A stretch of 64,000 bases of DNA from Bacillota bacterium (GTDB lineage Bacteria; Bacillota; Clostridia; Lachnospirales; Lachnospiraceae), in assembly GCA_023436065.1 (NCBI GenBank), contig JAEZKU010000038.1:1-64000 (forward strand). The letters are read 5' to 3'. The notes under the pieces were generated by a model, which was given only the letters and a program-made list of their open reading frames with translations, made no database searches and was not told the origin of the DNA. Position 1 is the stretch's first letter. Each line of letters starts with the position of its first letter. Made by a program: the position numbers and the translations under genes. Below are positions 51,303 to 58,989 of this stretch, in pieces.

Positions 51303-52745
51303 TCAATCACTCTGATAAGCCGCATCAGTATTATGATATCCATAATAACTCCGGTAAGAGTACTTGCTGTGATAACCGGATCGATACCCAAACGGACTAT
51401 TCCTTACATTATTGAATACACAACCCAATAGCTCAGAATTTGTCTCCGACAGAGTATCTATCACATCATTGATATACTTTGCTTTCGCATAGCTCTGTCT
51501 GACAACCAGGAGAGTTGAATCCGCGATATCAGCCAACAGCTCCGTATCCGCCGAGACAGAAAGCGGAGGGGAATCTATGATCACATAATCCATAATATTC
51601 TTTTGAATTTCAATCATCTCTAAAAAGGCGGTGCTTGTGATCAGGTCTACAGAATTGTTGTAATATTTGGATCCGATGAGCAGAAAGATTCCGGAGTTCT
51701 CCTCAACCATAAGCACATCCTTTAAATCCTTCTTTTTCAATAAATATTCACCTAACTCCTGAGTTTCCGGTACCTCCTTTTCAAGTATCTTATAGATTGA
51801 CGGTTTGCAAAAATCAGCGTCTATGAGCAAAACCTTTTTTGATTTCTGGGCCAGAGCCAGCGCAAGATTAGTCGCCACGGTTGATTTTCCTTCGTTTTCA
51901 AGCAGGCTCGTCACCAACAATACCCTTTGGTCTTTGGCGGAGGCCTTATATTCAAACTTACTCCTCATACTTTTAATACTTTCCACAAAGGAGAAGCTGA
52001 CTGTCGGGCTTGTAATCAAAATACTCTTTTTCTTCTTATGAAGTTTTGCACGCAGAGTCTTATATCTATTTTCATGATAAATAACCCCGAACAGCTTTGT
52101 ATCAAGCTTTCTGGTTACTTCCTTCACATTCTTAATATTATCCCTTGTAACGGATAAGATTGCCAGGATCAGCAGCATCGCCGCAGCACCACCCAGGAAG
52201 GAAAGCTTCATAATACGTCTCATATCCGGCGGATTATCCGGATACATCGGAATCGAAGGTGCTTCCAGCACATCTATAATTGCATTCTGATACAAGGTAT
52301 TCGTTACCGAAGTATAATTATCCATAATGGATAGGATGATACGATAGGCTGTCTCCGGACTGGGTGCCGAAACCGTTAAGACAAATAAATTCGTCTCCGG
52401 TATGATTTCTGCTGAAATATAATCCGGAATGACTGCTGCACCGATATCAATTGCGACACGCTTTTTAATTAGTTCTCCATCAAAAATATTGGTTAAGCTG
52501 CTGGCAACCGTATTGGCAGCAGCCAGATTATCATAGGTATTATTCGCTCCTTTAGAGGTAACTGCAAAGGTAGCTCTTGCCTTATAGGTGGGGGTATAAA
52601 CGATATCTGCTATGATATAAGAACACAGAGCAACCGTTAATCCAAAAATCAGTATTAGCCACCAATCCTTCAATAAATCACGCATCACATCGTATGAATC
52701 CACCCGCAGTTCATCATTATGTACATTCATTTCAATCTCTGACAT
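51303..52745 (-). CDS. Wzz-BY-kinase fusion (exopolysaccharide tyrosine kinase), copy 1
   Basis: A paralogue (480 residues) of the next gene with the same two-domain plan. The Wzz domain lies between helices at about 30-52 and 178-200; the kinase has VLLIDADFCKP and VIIDSPP. The Walker A region reads SLLENEGKST rather than PGEGKST, losing the Pro-Gly but keeping GKST. The tail (YRSGYHSKYSYRSYYGYHN) is Tyr-rich but not a Gly-Tyr repeat. The pair may form mixed oligomers with different activity. The start follows AGGAGAACAGG, ten bases after the Ig-like gene. Confidence 0.87.
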   Translation of the reverse strand: MSEIEMNVHNDELRVDSYDVMRDLLKDWWLILIFGLTVALCSYIIADIVYTPTYKARATFAVTSKGANNTYDNLAAANTVASSLTNIFDGELIKKRVAIDIGAAVIPDYISAEIIPETNLFVLTVSAPSPETAYRIILSIMDNYTSVTNTLYQNAIIDVLEAPSIPMYPDNPPDMRRIMKLSFLGGAAAMLLILAILSVTRDNIKNVKEVTRKLDTKLFGVIYHENRYKTLRAKLHKKKKSILITSPTVSFSFVESIKSMRSKFEYKASAKDQRVLLVTSLLENEGKSTVATNLALALAQKSKKVLLIDADFCKPSIYKILEKEVPETQELGEYLLKKKDLKDVLMVEENSGIFLLIGSKYYNNSVDLITSTAFLEMIEIQKNIMDYVIIDSPPLSVSADTELLADIADSTLLVVRQSYAKAKYINDVIDTLSETNSELLGCVFNNVRNSPFGYRSGYHSKYSYRSYYGYHNTDAAYQSD

Positions 52746-52754
52746 CCTGTTCTC

Positions 52755-53591
52755 CTATTCTTCCACAACAACCAAAAGCCTCGTTGAACCGCTATAGCCA
52801 TTTTGTGCCTTCATGGAATAATCCGCTTTATATACGCCCGGTTTTCCGGTATTTACATTCGTGGATATTGAAATATCCTCTGTGCTACTGTATACCACCT
52901 GATTGATCCTTACCCCTTTCAGATAAGCTTCAGGCTTGAAGGCATCTCCTACCTTCAGATAGATCAGATATTCGTCCAAAAGGATCTCCGGTATGAGTTT
53001 TTCCATATTATAAAAGGGAACATAAAACTCCACCTCTGCAGGAAGAACTGCAGTGTCTCCTGCGCTGTTGGTCACCTGAAATTTAATCTGATAGGTGTCC
53101 TCTGCTGTTCCGAAATAATGATCCGGCTTTTCGTATTTTATATTTTCTGTTAACTCCCCATCGATGCAGTCCAGAACCTTCATATATTTCAATATATTCG
53201 CAGCATCTCCTACGGCAAATCGTAAGGGTTGCTCCAATGAGAACCTCGGTGGCTTATAATCCGTATAAATCAGCTTTCTTTCCTTTTTGGTGACATTACC
53301 GCCAGAGTCAAAGGCTGCATAGGTAATCAGCCTCTGCCCGGGACCTATAAAATTGGAGACTGCTTCAGTCAGTAAAGTATCTGTTACATCACCGTCTTTC
53401 TCATCATAGGCGGTTACGTTTTTCAACAGCTCCTCATTGGTTACTTCTACTCCGACCGTAATTTCATCTCCGGCAAACTCAATCACAGGTCCGACGATGT
53501 CATTCCTGCTTGCTTCATATCCATAGTATCCGGCAAAAGAGATTACGGATAACATAAACAGTAAAAGTCCTGCTATTCTCAGTAGTTTCAT
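52755..53591 (-). CDS. Membrane-anchored protein with bacterial Ig-like (DUF5011-type) repeats
   Basis: One N-terminal helix (MKLLRIAGLLLFMLSVISFAG region) then about 255 extracellular residues of beta-sandwich repeats. The pattern GPVIEFAGDEITVGV...VTAYDEKDGDVTD and later DCIDGELTENIKY is typical of DUF5011/HYR-like domains, which often bind surface glycans. It lies between the phosphatase and first kinase and overlaps the phosphatase gene if an upstream TTG (53627) is used. The ATG at 53591 is chosen for its position just before the helix and GGAAAGG upstream, but the start is uncertain. A scaffold for the export machinery is possible. Confidence 0.75.
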   Translation of the reverse strand: MKLLRIAGLLLFMLSVISFAGYYGYEASRNDIVGPVIEFAGDEITVGVEVTNEELLKNVTAYDEKDGDVTDTLLTEAVSNFIGPGQRLITYAAFDSGGNVTKKERKLIYTDYKPPRFSLEQPLRFAVGDAANILKYMKVLDCIDGELTENIKYEKPDHYFGTAEDTYQIKFQVTNSAGDTAVLPAEVEFYVPFYNMEKLIPEILLDEYLIYLKVGDAFKPEAYLKGVRINQVVYSSTEDISISTNVNTGKPGVYKADYSMKAQNGYSGSTRLLVVVEE

Positions 53592-53623
53592 GATATGCCC
53601 GTACCTTTCCATAGTATGACCGT

Positions 53624-54373
53624 TCAATAGAACGAACGAACTTCTAATTGAACCAAATCTATATTCTTCAAAACTCTTTTCGGGTTTTCGCGAAACAGAA
53701 TATGTACATATTCCTTGCTGCAGACCCTTCGTACAACATGATATACCTCGGTCATATCAGCAGTGCGCCGATACGGATTATGGGCATCGCTGGCAATAAA
53801 GGATGCCAGACTATGTTCCAGCAGATAAAAAGCGGTTTCTCTGGCTCGATATCCGAAGCTCCCCAATATACTACCTTTGTTAACCTGTAACGAAGCTCCC
53901 ATTTCCAACCATCGGCATACGGCATCGGTATATTTCTGAACCAGATGATAACGCTCCGGATGAGCTATAATAGGACTATAGCCGGCTTCCAGGATTTCTG
54001 ACAGCAAATATTCGATAAAGCCGGGATCTTCATAGAAATTGAATTCGATCAGAAGATACCTGGAATGATTCAAAGTAATCAACCTGCCCTGTCGCAAAAG
54101 CCCGGGCACATCCTCGGATGCGTAAACCTCCATTCCCGGCACAATGGTAAGTGGAAGCTGTCGTTCCTTGAGAGCCTTTTCAAATGATTTGAAGCATTGA
54201 ATAAAAGCATCATCATAATAATTATCAAAAATTCCCTCAACATTACTATGTGGTGTGACAATCAAAGTATCTACACCACTGCGAAGAGCCATCTCTGCCA
54301 TGATAAGGGAATCCTCCATTGTTTCCGAGCCATCATCTATCCCCGGCAGGATATGAGTATGAATATCTATCAT
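53624..54373 (-). CDS. CpsB-type PHP-domain protein tyrosine phosphatase
   Basis: Removes phosphate from the tyrosine tails of BY-kinases in capsule systems. The 249-residue PHP-fold protein opens with MIDIHTHILPGIDDGS, has LIVTPHSNV, PIIAHPERY and a late ASDAHNPYRR, all metal-binding positions of the family. It is placed just upstream of the two kinases it would regulate. The start follows GGCGG. Confidence 0.92.
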   Translation of the reverse strand: MIDIHTHILPGIDDGSETMEDSLIMAEMALRSGVDTLIVTPHSNVEGIFDNYYDDAFIQCFKSFEKALKERQLPLTIVPGMEVYASEDVPGLLRQGRLITLNHSRYLLIEFNFYEDPGFIEYLLSEILEAGYSPIIAHPERYHLVQKYTDAVCRWLEMGASLQVNKGSILGSFGYRARETAFYLLEHSLASFIASDAHNPYRRTADMTEVYHVVRRVCSKEYVHILFRENPKRVLKNIDLVQLEVRSFY

Positions 54374-54402
54374 TTTATCTTCACCGCCTTTATTTCGGTT
54401 GT

Positions 54403-55674
54403 TCAGTTCTGTATCCCAATGATCTTATACTCCTTAAGAAGCTCTATCCTCTTCCTTCCAATTGCTATGCTGCGGCTTGTCTTCTGTATCATCTGTACAG
54501 GGTTCTTCACCAATAGCATATTGAAAGCCATCCGGTGCAGCCAAGCCAGCGGAAGAAGGTAGGGTTTATTTGAGCAGTATAGATATTTACTTTTCATAAA
54601 ATCCCTGTTTGGAAAGATAATTCTCAACAAGGAATTCCTATCCTTATTCTTACCTCTGTATCCTCTGTCAGCAATCACTGCCTGCAAGGTCAGAGAGCAT
54701 GTCTTAATTCGATCCTCATTGCTTTGTCCAAAAATACCTGCCTTCATAATATCCTCCAACAAAGCATCCGAATGAATGTCCGTCATTTCAGCCGTAGGTG
54801 GATACCATACCATTTGATCGGAGAGTCCCATATATTCTCTCCCGATTGCCAGTAGGTTCAGCAGAAAAGTCTGATACCCGAGCTGTGTCACCTGCTGCCA
54901 TACCCGGGGATAGTCAATCTCTTTGCCATAGGTGTTACAAAACAGGACCAGATCACATACCTGCCTGATCCCAAAACCCATACACACAAAATGCTTGGCA
55001 CAATGCAGGATCAGAAAGAGAAGGTGATCACTGTAAGATAGTGTATGGATAGAAGTACCACAGATATGGATCTCGATGCTGTTCTCGAAGACACTCTCAA
55101 ATCTATCATTCATTGCTTTATAAAGCCCTATGGCAGGATCAAAAAGATCTATGTGCACTTCGATGATCAATCCGGTCTTCGCACTGATATAGGCTGTCTC
55201 CTGTTGTGGTTCTCTTCTGTTCTTATTCTTTTCCGATAACATAAAACCGGAGGAGGTCAAGACGGAATCCACTATAGAAAAATCTTCTTTGCGAATATAG
55301 ATGTCTTCATCCCCGGAGCATCTCTCATGATTGTTCGGATACAACATCCGCAGTACAATTCCCTTGACAACTAAGGCTTTTACTCCGGCTTCCTTAAGTC
55401 TCCCATAGATGGTCAGAAATTCCTCTGTCCGTATAATCTGGTTAACCGTAACACCAATGGCCAATTTTTTCCATGCTCCTGCCAATTCCTGATTCATCAT
55501 GGGAAGCAGTTGTTTTTTATTGATTGAGTGATATATCATCGGAATTATGTTATGTATTCCTGATAAAAAAAACAGCTTGTCCCAATCTGCTTCAGCGTTA
55601 TCGATTACCACATCCCTATCAGTTCCCATGGATACCGACAATAAATACAATAGCTGTCTTGACATCTGGTCCAT
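54403..55674 (-). CDS. Nucleotidyltransferase-family protein (NTP_transf_5-like)
   Basis: A 423-residue cytoplasmic protein. Around residues 95-190 it has VKALVVKGIVLRMLYP and CSGDEDIYIRKEDF, the acidic motif of the minimal nucleotidyltransferase fold (PF14907). The rest is helical. Proteins of this family sit beside HPr-kinase-like genes in lasso-peptide (paeninodin-type) and other RiPP or capsule clusters, where the role is poorly known. It follows the peptidase gene directly and is two bases from it, so they are cotranscribed. Confidence 0.8.
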   Translation of the reverse strand: MDQMSRQLLYLLSVSMGTDRDVVIDNAEADWDKLFFLSGIHNIIPMIYHSINKKQLLPMMNQELAGAWKKLAIGVTVNQIIRTEEFLTIYGRLKEAGVKALVVKGIVLRMLYPNNHERCSGDEDIYIRKEDFSIVDSVLTSSGFMLSEKNKNRREPQQETAYISAKTGLIIEVHIDLFDPAIGLYKAMNDRFESVFENSIEIHICGTSIHTLSYSDHLLFLILHCAKHFVCMGFGIRQVCDLVLFCNTYGKEIDYPRVWQQVTQLGYQTFLLNLLAIGREYMGLSDQMVWYPPTAEMTDIHSDALLEDIMKAGIFGQSNEDRIKTCSLTLQAVIADRGYRGKNKDRNSLLRIIFPNRDFMKSKYLYCSNKPYLLPLAWLHRMAFNMLLVKNPVQMIQKTSRSIAIGRKRIELLKEYKIIGIQN

Positions 55675-55676
55675 AT

Positions 55677-56174
55677 CTATGCTCCCAAACCGCTCTTTGT
55701 TTTTCCGGCCTCAAATCTTATCCTTACCATAGTGTGATATATCCTCAGCAATTCATTTCTGAAAGGTAATAATACACGCCACAGCAAAAAGATAAATTGC
55801 CAGAAAGCAGAAGTGCAGTCAATCTCCTTCCCATTCCGGTAAATCTTCTGCACTACACCGATTACCTCCTTCGGAGTAATCAGCTCCTCATCTGCCATAA
55901 TACAGGAATCTCCCATAGTCCGGTACCCGTTCTCCTCTTTCTTCATAATCCTGTGTAAGATATAATTTCCCCGGCTGTTCTGATACAAAATGATGTCTCC
56001 GGTTTTATGCTTATCACATCTTGTAAGCAGTACCTGATCCCTGTTATCAACAATCCAAGGGCACATACTGTTGCCTCTGATTGTAAATCTTGCTTTGTGT
56101 CCATGATTGATAACCTCTTTGACCAATGGAAACAATTCATTTGCAGATACCTCTTTTTTATTAAATGTTATCAT
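55677..56174 (-). CDS. S24/S26-type signal peptidase-like protein (SipW-like Ser/His dyad)
   Basis: A 165-residue protein with the signal peptidase I fold: RGNSMCPWI with Ser36, KTGDIILYQ, then NYILHRIMKKE with His74 and YRTMGDSCIMAD. The His instead of Lys after the fold's core marks the SipW/eukaryotic (S26B) type. A hydrophobic C-terminal segment (about 124-138) could anchor it. It might trim the precursor-like peptide encoded three genes upstream, since the exporter has no C39 peptidase domain; this is inference. The start follows GGGATG. Confidence 0.75.
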   Translation of the reverse strand: MITFNKKEVSANELFPLVKEVINHGHKARFTIRGNSMCPWIVDNRDQVLLTRCDKHKTGDIILYQNSRGNYILHRIMKKEENGYRTMGDSCIMADEELITPKEVIGVVQKIYRNGKEIDCTSAFWQFIFLLWRVLLPFRNELLRIYHTMVRIRFEAGKTKSGLGA

Positions 56175-56188
56175 ATTTCATCCCATCC

Positions 56189-57127
56189 CTATGTATGTGG
56201 TCTGTACCTTTCCAGCTCATGCTTCAATAGAGCAACTGCTTCGGTGTCCGGCCTGCATCGGAGCTTTAAGACAGGGATATCCCCGGTAATCTCATCGATC
56301 AGATCCAGTGCATGGTTCATAAGCTCTTGTTCCCAGGTAGGTGCAAAGGTTAGAGAGATGAGTTCCAGAGCACCTTGCCTACTTGTCAACTGCATAACCT
56401 GATTGGTTTCTGACTGCTCCAGGATTACGACAGCTCTAAGTTCAATACTTTTATTCAGACATTCCATCGAGGAGCCGTTCCAGGGCGCTCCGCAGGTATA
56501 CCACCTCTCATTCCTCTGAAAGCACAGAGCTCTGTCCCCGTTCAGAATCTGTGCACCCTCACCAGTCTTCCACATTCCGGTGTGTGTGGATTTACCCACG
56601 CCGGAATGTGCACAGACTATAATTCCCATCTCCTTCCATTCCATGACGACACCATGAAACATGATCCCGTGTTTATTCAGTACGGAGTAAGGAAAGATGT
56701 AAGCAAGTTCCGCAAGGTAGTCAGGGCTGCCTCCTCCTGTGTGATCAAACAGCAATTCCCATACGCTCCAATTCCTGGAGATCCTGTAAACCAGGTGATT
56801 GGTCTTATCCTTATTCTTCCTTACCCATAAATAATTTCCACTATCTTCCTGATAGACACGATACGGTACCGGTCCTTCTTCGAACCCATCCAAAGGCTTT
56901 CCTTCCGGTTCTATGAACTCCTTCCTTGGAATGATGAGATACAGAAGGTTCCACTCTGATCTGTCTACACTTCCATCCACCAGAAACAAAGAAGCGTCTT
57001 CCGGAACTTCATAGGATGAATCGTTTGCATACTCTCCTATTAGCCGAACTGCATAGTTCCCCATCGATATCACAGTGGGAAAATAGGATACTTTATGCTG
57101 TATACTCCTGTTAATGTCCGCCGCCAT
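56189..57127 (-). CDS. HPr-kinase-like protein (peptide kinase candidate)
   Basis: A 312-residue protein with a C-terminal HprK/PEPCK-type ATP site: Walker A HSGVGKSTH (174-182), followed by LNGDRALC. The N-terminal half is not recognisable. Homologues in paeninodin-type lasso clusters phosphorylate the precursor peptide. The ATG at 57127 is chosen because AGGAGG lies six bases upstream; the frame extends to 57334 but that part is the precursor gene's repeat region read in another frame (Arg-Glu-Asn-rich, not protein-like). The true gene overlaps the precursor gene by 17 bases. Confidence 0.78.
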   Translation of the reverse strand: MAADINRSIQHKVSYFPTVISMGNYAVRLIGEYANDSSYEVPEDASLFLVDGSVDRSEWNLLYLIIPRKEFIEPEGKPLDGFEEGPVPYRVYQEDSGNYLWVRKNKDKTNHLVYRISRNWSVWELLFDHTGGGSPDYLAELAYIFPYSVLNKHGIMFHGVVMEWKEMGIIVCAHSGVGKSTHTGMWKTGEGAQILNGDRALCFQRNERWYTCGAPWNGSSMECLNKSIELRAVVILEQSETNQVMQLTSRQGALELISLTFAPTWEQELMNHALDLIDEITGDIPVLKLRCRPDTEAVALLKHELERYRPHT

Positions 57128-57545
57128 GATGGCCTCCTGGCCCTCCCGGTTTTCCTGGTTTTCCTGGTTTTCCCGGTTTTCCCGGTTTGCCCGGACGAGG
57201 AGTCGGGGTTGGTTTCGGTGTAGGTGTGGGTTTAGGTGTGGGTTTGCATCCGGAATTGCAGCAAAAGCCCGAAGCATGGGTATTCGATAAATTAAAGCCG
57301 TAACAGGCCGTGAAATCCTCAAACTGACTGCCACTCATATAATTTTTCACATAGCTTAAAACTGTATCGGATGGATCAAGCTGACCGGAATTACATCCTC
57401 CTGAGATGCAAAAGCTCTGGGTTACACCGGAGGAATCATATGGATTATTAAAAGAAATCCTCCCTGCCCCCCAGCAATTGTCTGCAATTTTTTCAAATAT
57501 CGTCAGTTCCTCAAAGGTTATAACTGGTGCTTCATACTTTAACAC
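57111..57545 (-). CDS. Cys-rich RiPP precursor-like peptide with collagen-like tail
   Basis: A 144-residue protein of unrecognised family. The N-terminus (MLKYEAPVITFEELTIFEKI, then ADNCWG) resembles leader regions of clostridial RiPPs. Seven cysteines at 24, 46, 51, 81, 95, 96 and 100 lie in a Gly/Ser/Asn-rich core. Then comes a proline tail KPTPKPTPTPKPTPTPRP, then five GKP repeats, GGPGG and a His-rich end (HHGGGH). The start is GTG, nine bases after GGAGGGG, and overlaps the rSAM stop by 14 bases, so the maturase and this peptide are coupled. Modification by the adjacent rSAM enzyme is inferred. Alternatively it is a secreted structural peptide. Confidence 0.7.
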   Translation of the reverse strand: MLKYEAPVITFEELTIFEKIADNCWGAGRISFNNPYDSSGVTQSFCISGGCNSGQLDPSDTVLSYVKNYMSGSQFEDFTACYGFNLSNTHASGFCCNSGCKPTPKPTPTPKPTPTPRPGKPGKPGKPGKPGKPGGPGGHHGGGH

Positions 57546-58668
57546 GATTTCTATCCCCTCCCTTGATATAATTATTCAGTTGTGCTATCAATTTTGTTTC
57601 CATTTCTTTTGCTAACAGACTCTCTTCGCAAATATACTCCGGAATTCCGTCCAGTCGTCCGGTTTCTGAAAGACGTGTTGCCGGACATGCACAGCAGCTT
57701 AAGCTGCAGCTATTGCATTTTTCAGGTAACGGAGGCAGTTTGACTTTATCCGGAAACTCCTCCCATGCCTTCATAAAACCATTCTCAAAGGGGTTTGTCC
57801 AACAATCACCCAGCATCTGACATCCGATCAGCTTGCCATCCCAGGTAATCGTATAGGAGTTCATACCGGCTTCGCAGCCATACAGTGTAGGCTTATTCTC
57901 AGATTGTTTACATCTGATTTCCTTTGATATCCCCTCAGTTCGGTTGGTTATTATCTGCGGATGCTCTTTTAACAGCATATGGAAGGGTTCAAGGACTAAT
58001 TCCTGATTTCTTTTCTCCAGCATAGCCACATTCTGTTCCGGTGTCAGACGGCAAGCCTCGACATTCGAGTTACAGCCCCTTACCGGCTTAGTCACTATCC
58101 TCGACACGCTGAATTCCACCTGCGGTCGAAGGGTCTGTACCCATCTTGTGATGCGGTCCAGATCATGAATATTGTCCCTGATCATCGTGGTACGGATCGT
58201 AATCTTCGAAGGCAGCTGCGTAAGCTGCCGTACTCCCTCCAGCATTCTGTCATAAGCCTTTGGATTGCCTGTTACCTTCTCATAGGTATCTCGGGAAGCC
58301 CCATAAACAGTGATCCCTATTCTATGAGGCGGATACTTGTAAAGTACTTCCATCAGCTCAGGCGTGACTAACGTAGCATTGGTATAGAGCGTTAGCATAA
58401 AGCCAAGCTTTGCAATCTCCTGATAGATGACCGGAAAATCCGGACGAAGCAAAGGTTCTCCACCGGTTAATAACAATCCGATTGCACCTGCCGCCTGTAT
58501 CTCCTTCGCCATGGCGATCCATTCCTCTGCGGTTCGCTCCCTGCCCTCAAGCTCTGCCATCTCTTCCCTGTCCAAGCGGATCAGACACATTTTACATCTC
58601 AAATTGCATCTGGCCGTCAGCTCAAAGGTGGCATTCCACGGGTATCTCATTATTTCATTTCTATTCAC
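57532..58668 (-). CDS. Radical SAM/SPASM peptide maturase
   Basis: A 378-residue radical SAM enzyme. The 4Fe-4S motif is CNLRCKMC (Cys21, 25, 28), followed by LLTGGEPLLRPDF. The C-terminal SPASM-type region has many cysteines (CEAGMNSY, CQMLGDC, CNSCSLSCCACP) that can bind auxiliary clusters. Such enzymes crosslink or epimerise RiPP precursors. A PqqD-like gene lies just upstream and a Cys-rich peptide gene overlaps its end. The start is GTG after AAAGGAG. The modification type (thioether, C-C or epimer) cannot be told from sequence. Confidence 0.88.
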   Translation of the reverse strand: MNRNEIMRYPWNATFELTARCNLRCKMCLIRLDREEMAELEGRERTAEEWIAMAKEIQAAGAIGLLLTGGEPLLRPDFPVIYQEIAKLGFMLTLYTNATLVTPELMEVLYKYPPHRIGITVYGASRDTYEKVTGNPKAYDRMLEGVRQLTQLPSKITIRTTMIRDNIHDLDRITRWVQTLRPQVEFSVSRIVTKPVRGCNSNVEACRLTPEQNVAMLEKRNQELVLEPFHMLLKEHPQIITNRTEGISKEIRCKQSENKPTLYGCEAGMNSYTITWDGKLIGCQMLGDCWTNPFENGFMKAWEEFPDKVKLPPLPEKCNSCSLSCCACPATRLSETGRLDGIPEYICEESLLAKEMETKLIAQLNNYIKGGDRNRVKV

Positions 58669-58691
58669 GTCTGTACTCCTTTACGCTTATC

Positions 58692-58955
58692 TTACTCAAG
58701 TATATTGGCCAACTGCAGTTGGTTTATGAAACTATTTGTGTCCTCAGCTGCTATCTCCCTGCTGATATGATAGGTATTCATCAGCTCTTCCGATAAAGCA
58801 GAAGGTTCTGAACCTTCACTTAGCTTCCTCCACAAAAAAGCGGCTGTCTCATTCAGGGAGATAATTCCATTAAAGTAGGCAATATTATCTCCGATAGGAA
58901 TTACCATATCGGTATCTGCGATTTTCCTTAGTATAAATCCTTCTTTTATCTTCAT
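58692..58955 (-). CDS. PqqD-family peptide chaperone (RRE)
   Basis: An 87-residue winged-helix RiPP recognition element. It shows the family order: MVIPIGDNIAYFNGIISLNETAAFLWRKL, then ELMNTYHISREIAAEDTNSFINQLQLANIL. PqqD proteins hold the leader of the precursor and hand it to the rSAM maturase. The ATG at 58955 follows GGAGG; the frame is open to 58967. It lies between the exporter and the maturase genes. Confidence 0.9.
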   Translation of the reverse strand: MKIKEGFILRKIADTDMVIPIGDNIAYFNGIISLNETAAFLWRKLSEGSEPSALSEELMNTYHISREIAAEDTNSFINQLQLANILE

Positions 58956-58989
58956 CCTTTCCTCCATTTCTACACAGGTCTTTCCTGCA

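Noticed and set aside
57128..57334. N-terminal extension of the HPr-kinase-like protein
   Set aside because: It is the precursor gene's Pro/Gly repeat read in another frame; a good ribosome binding site favours 57127.
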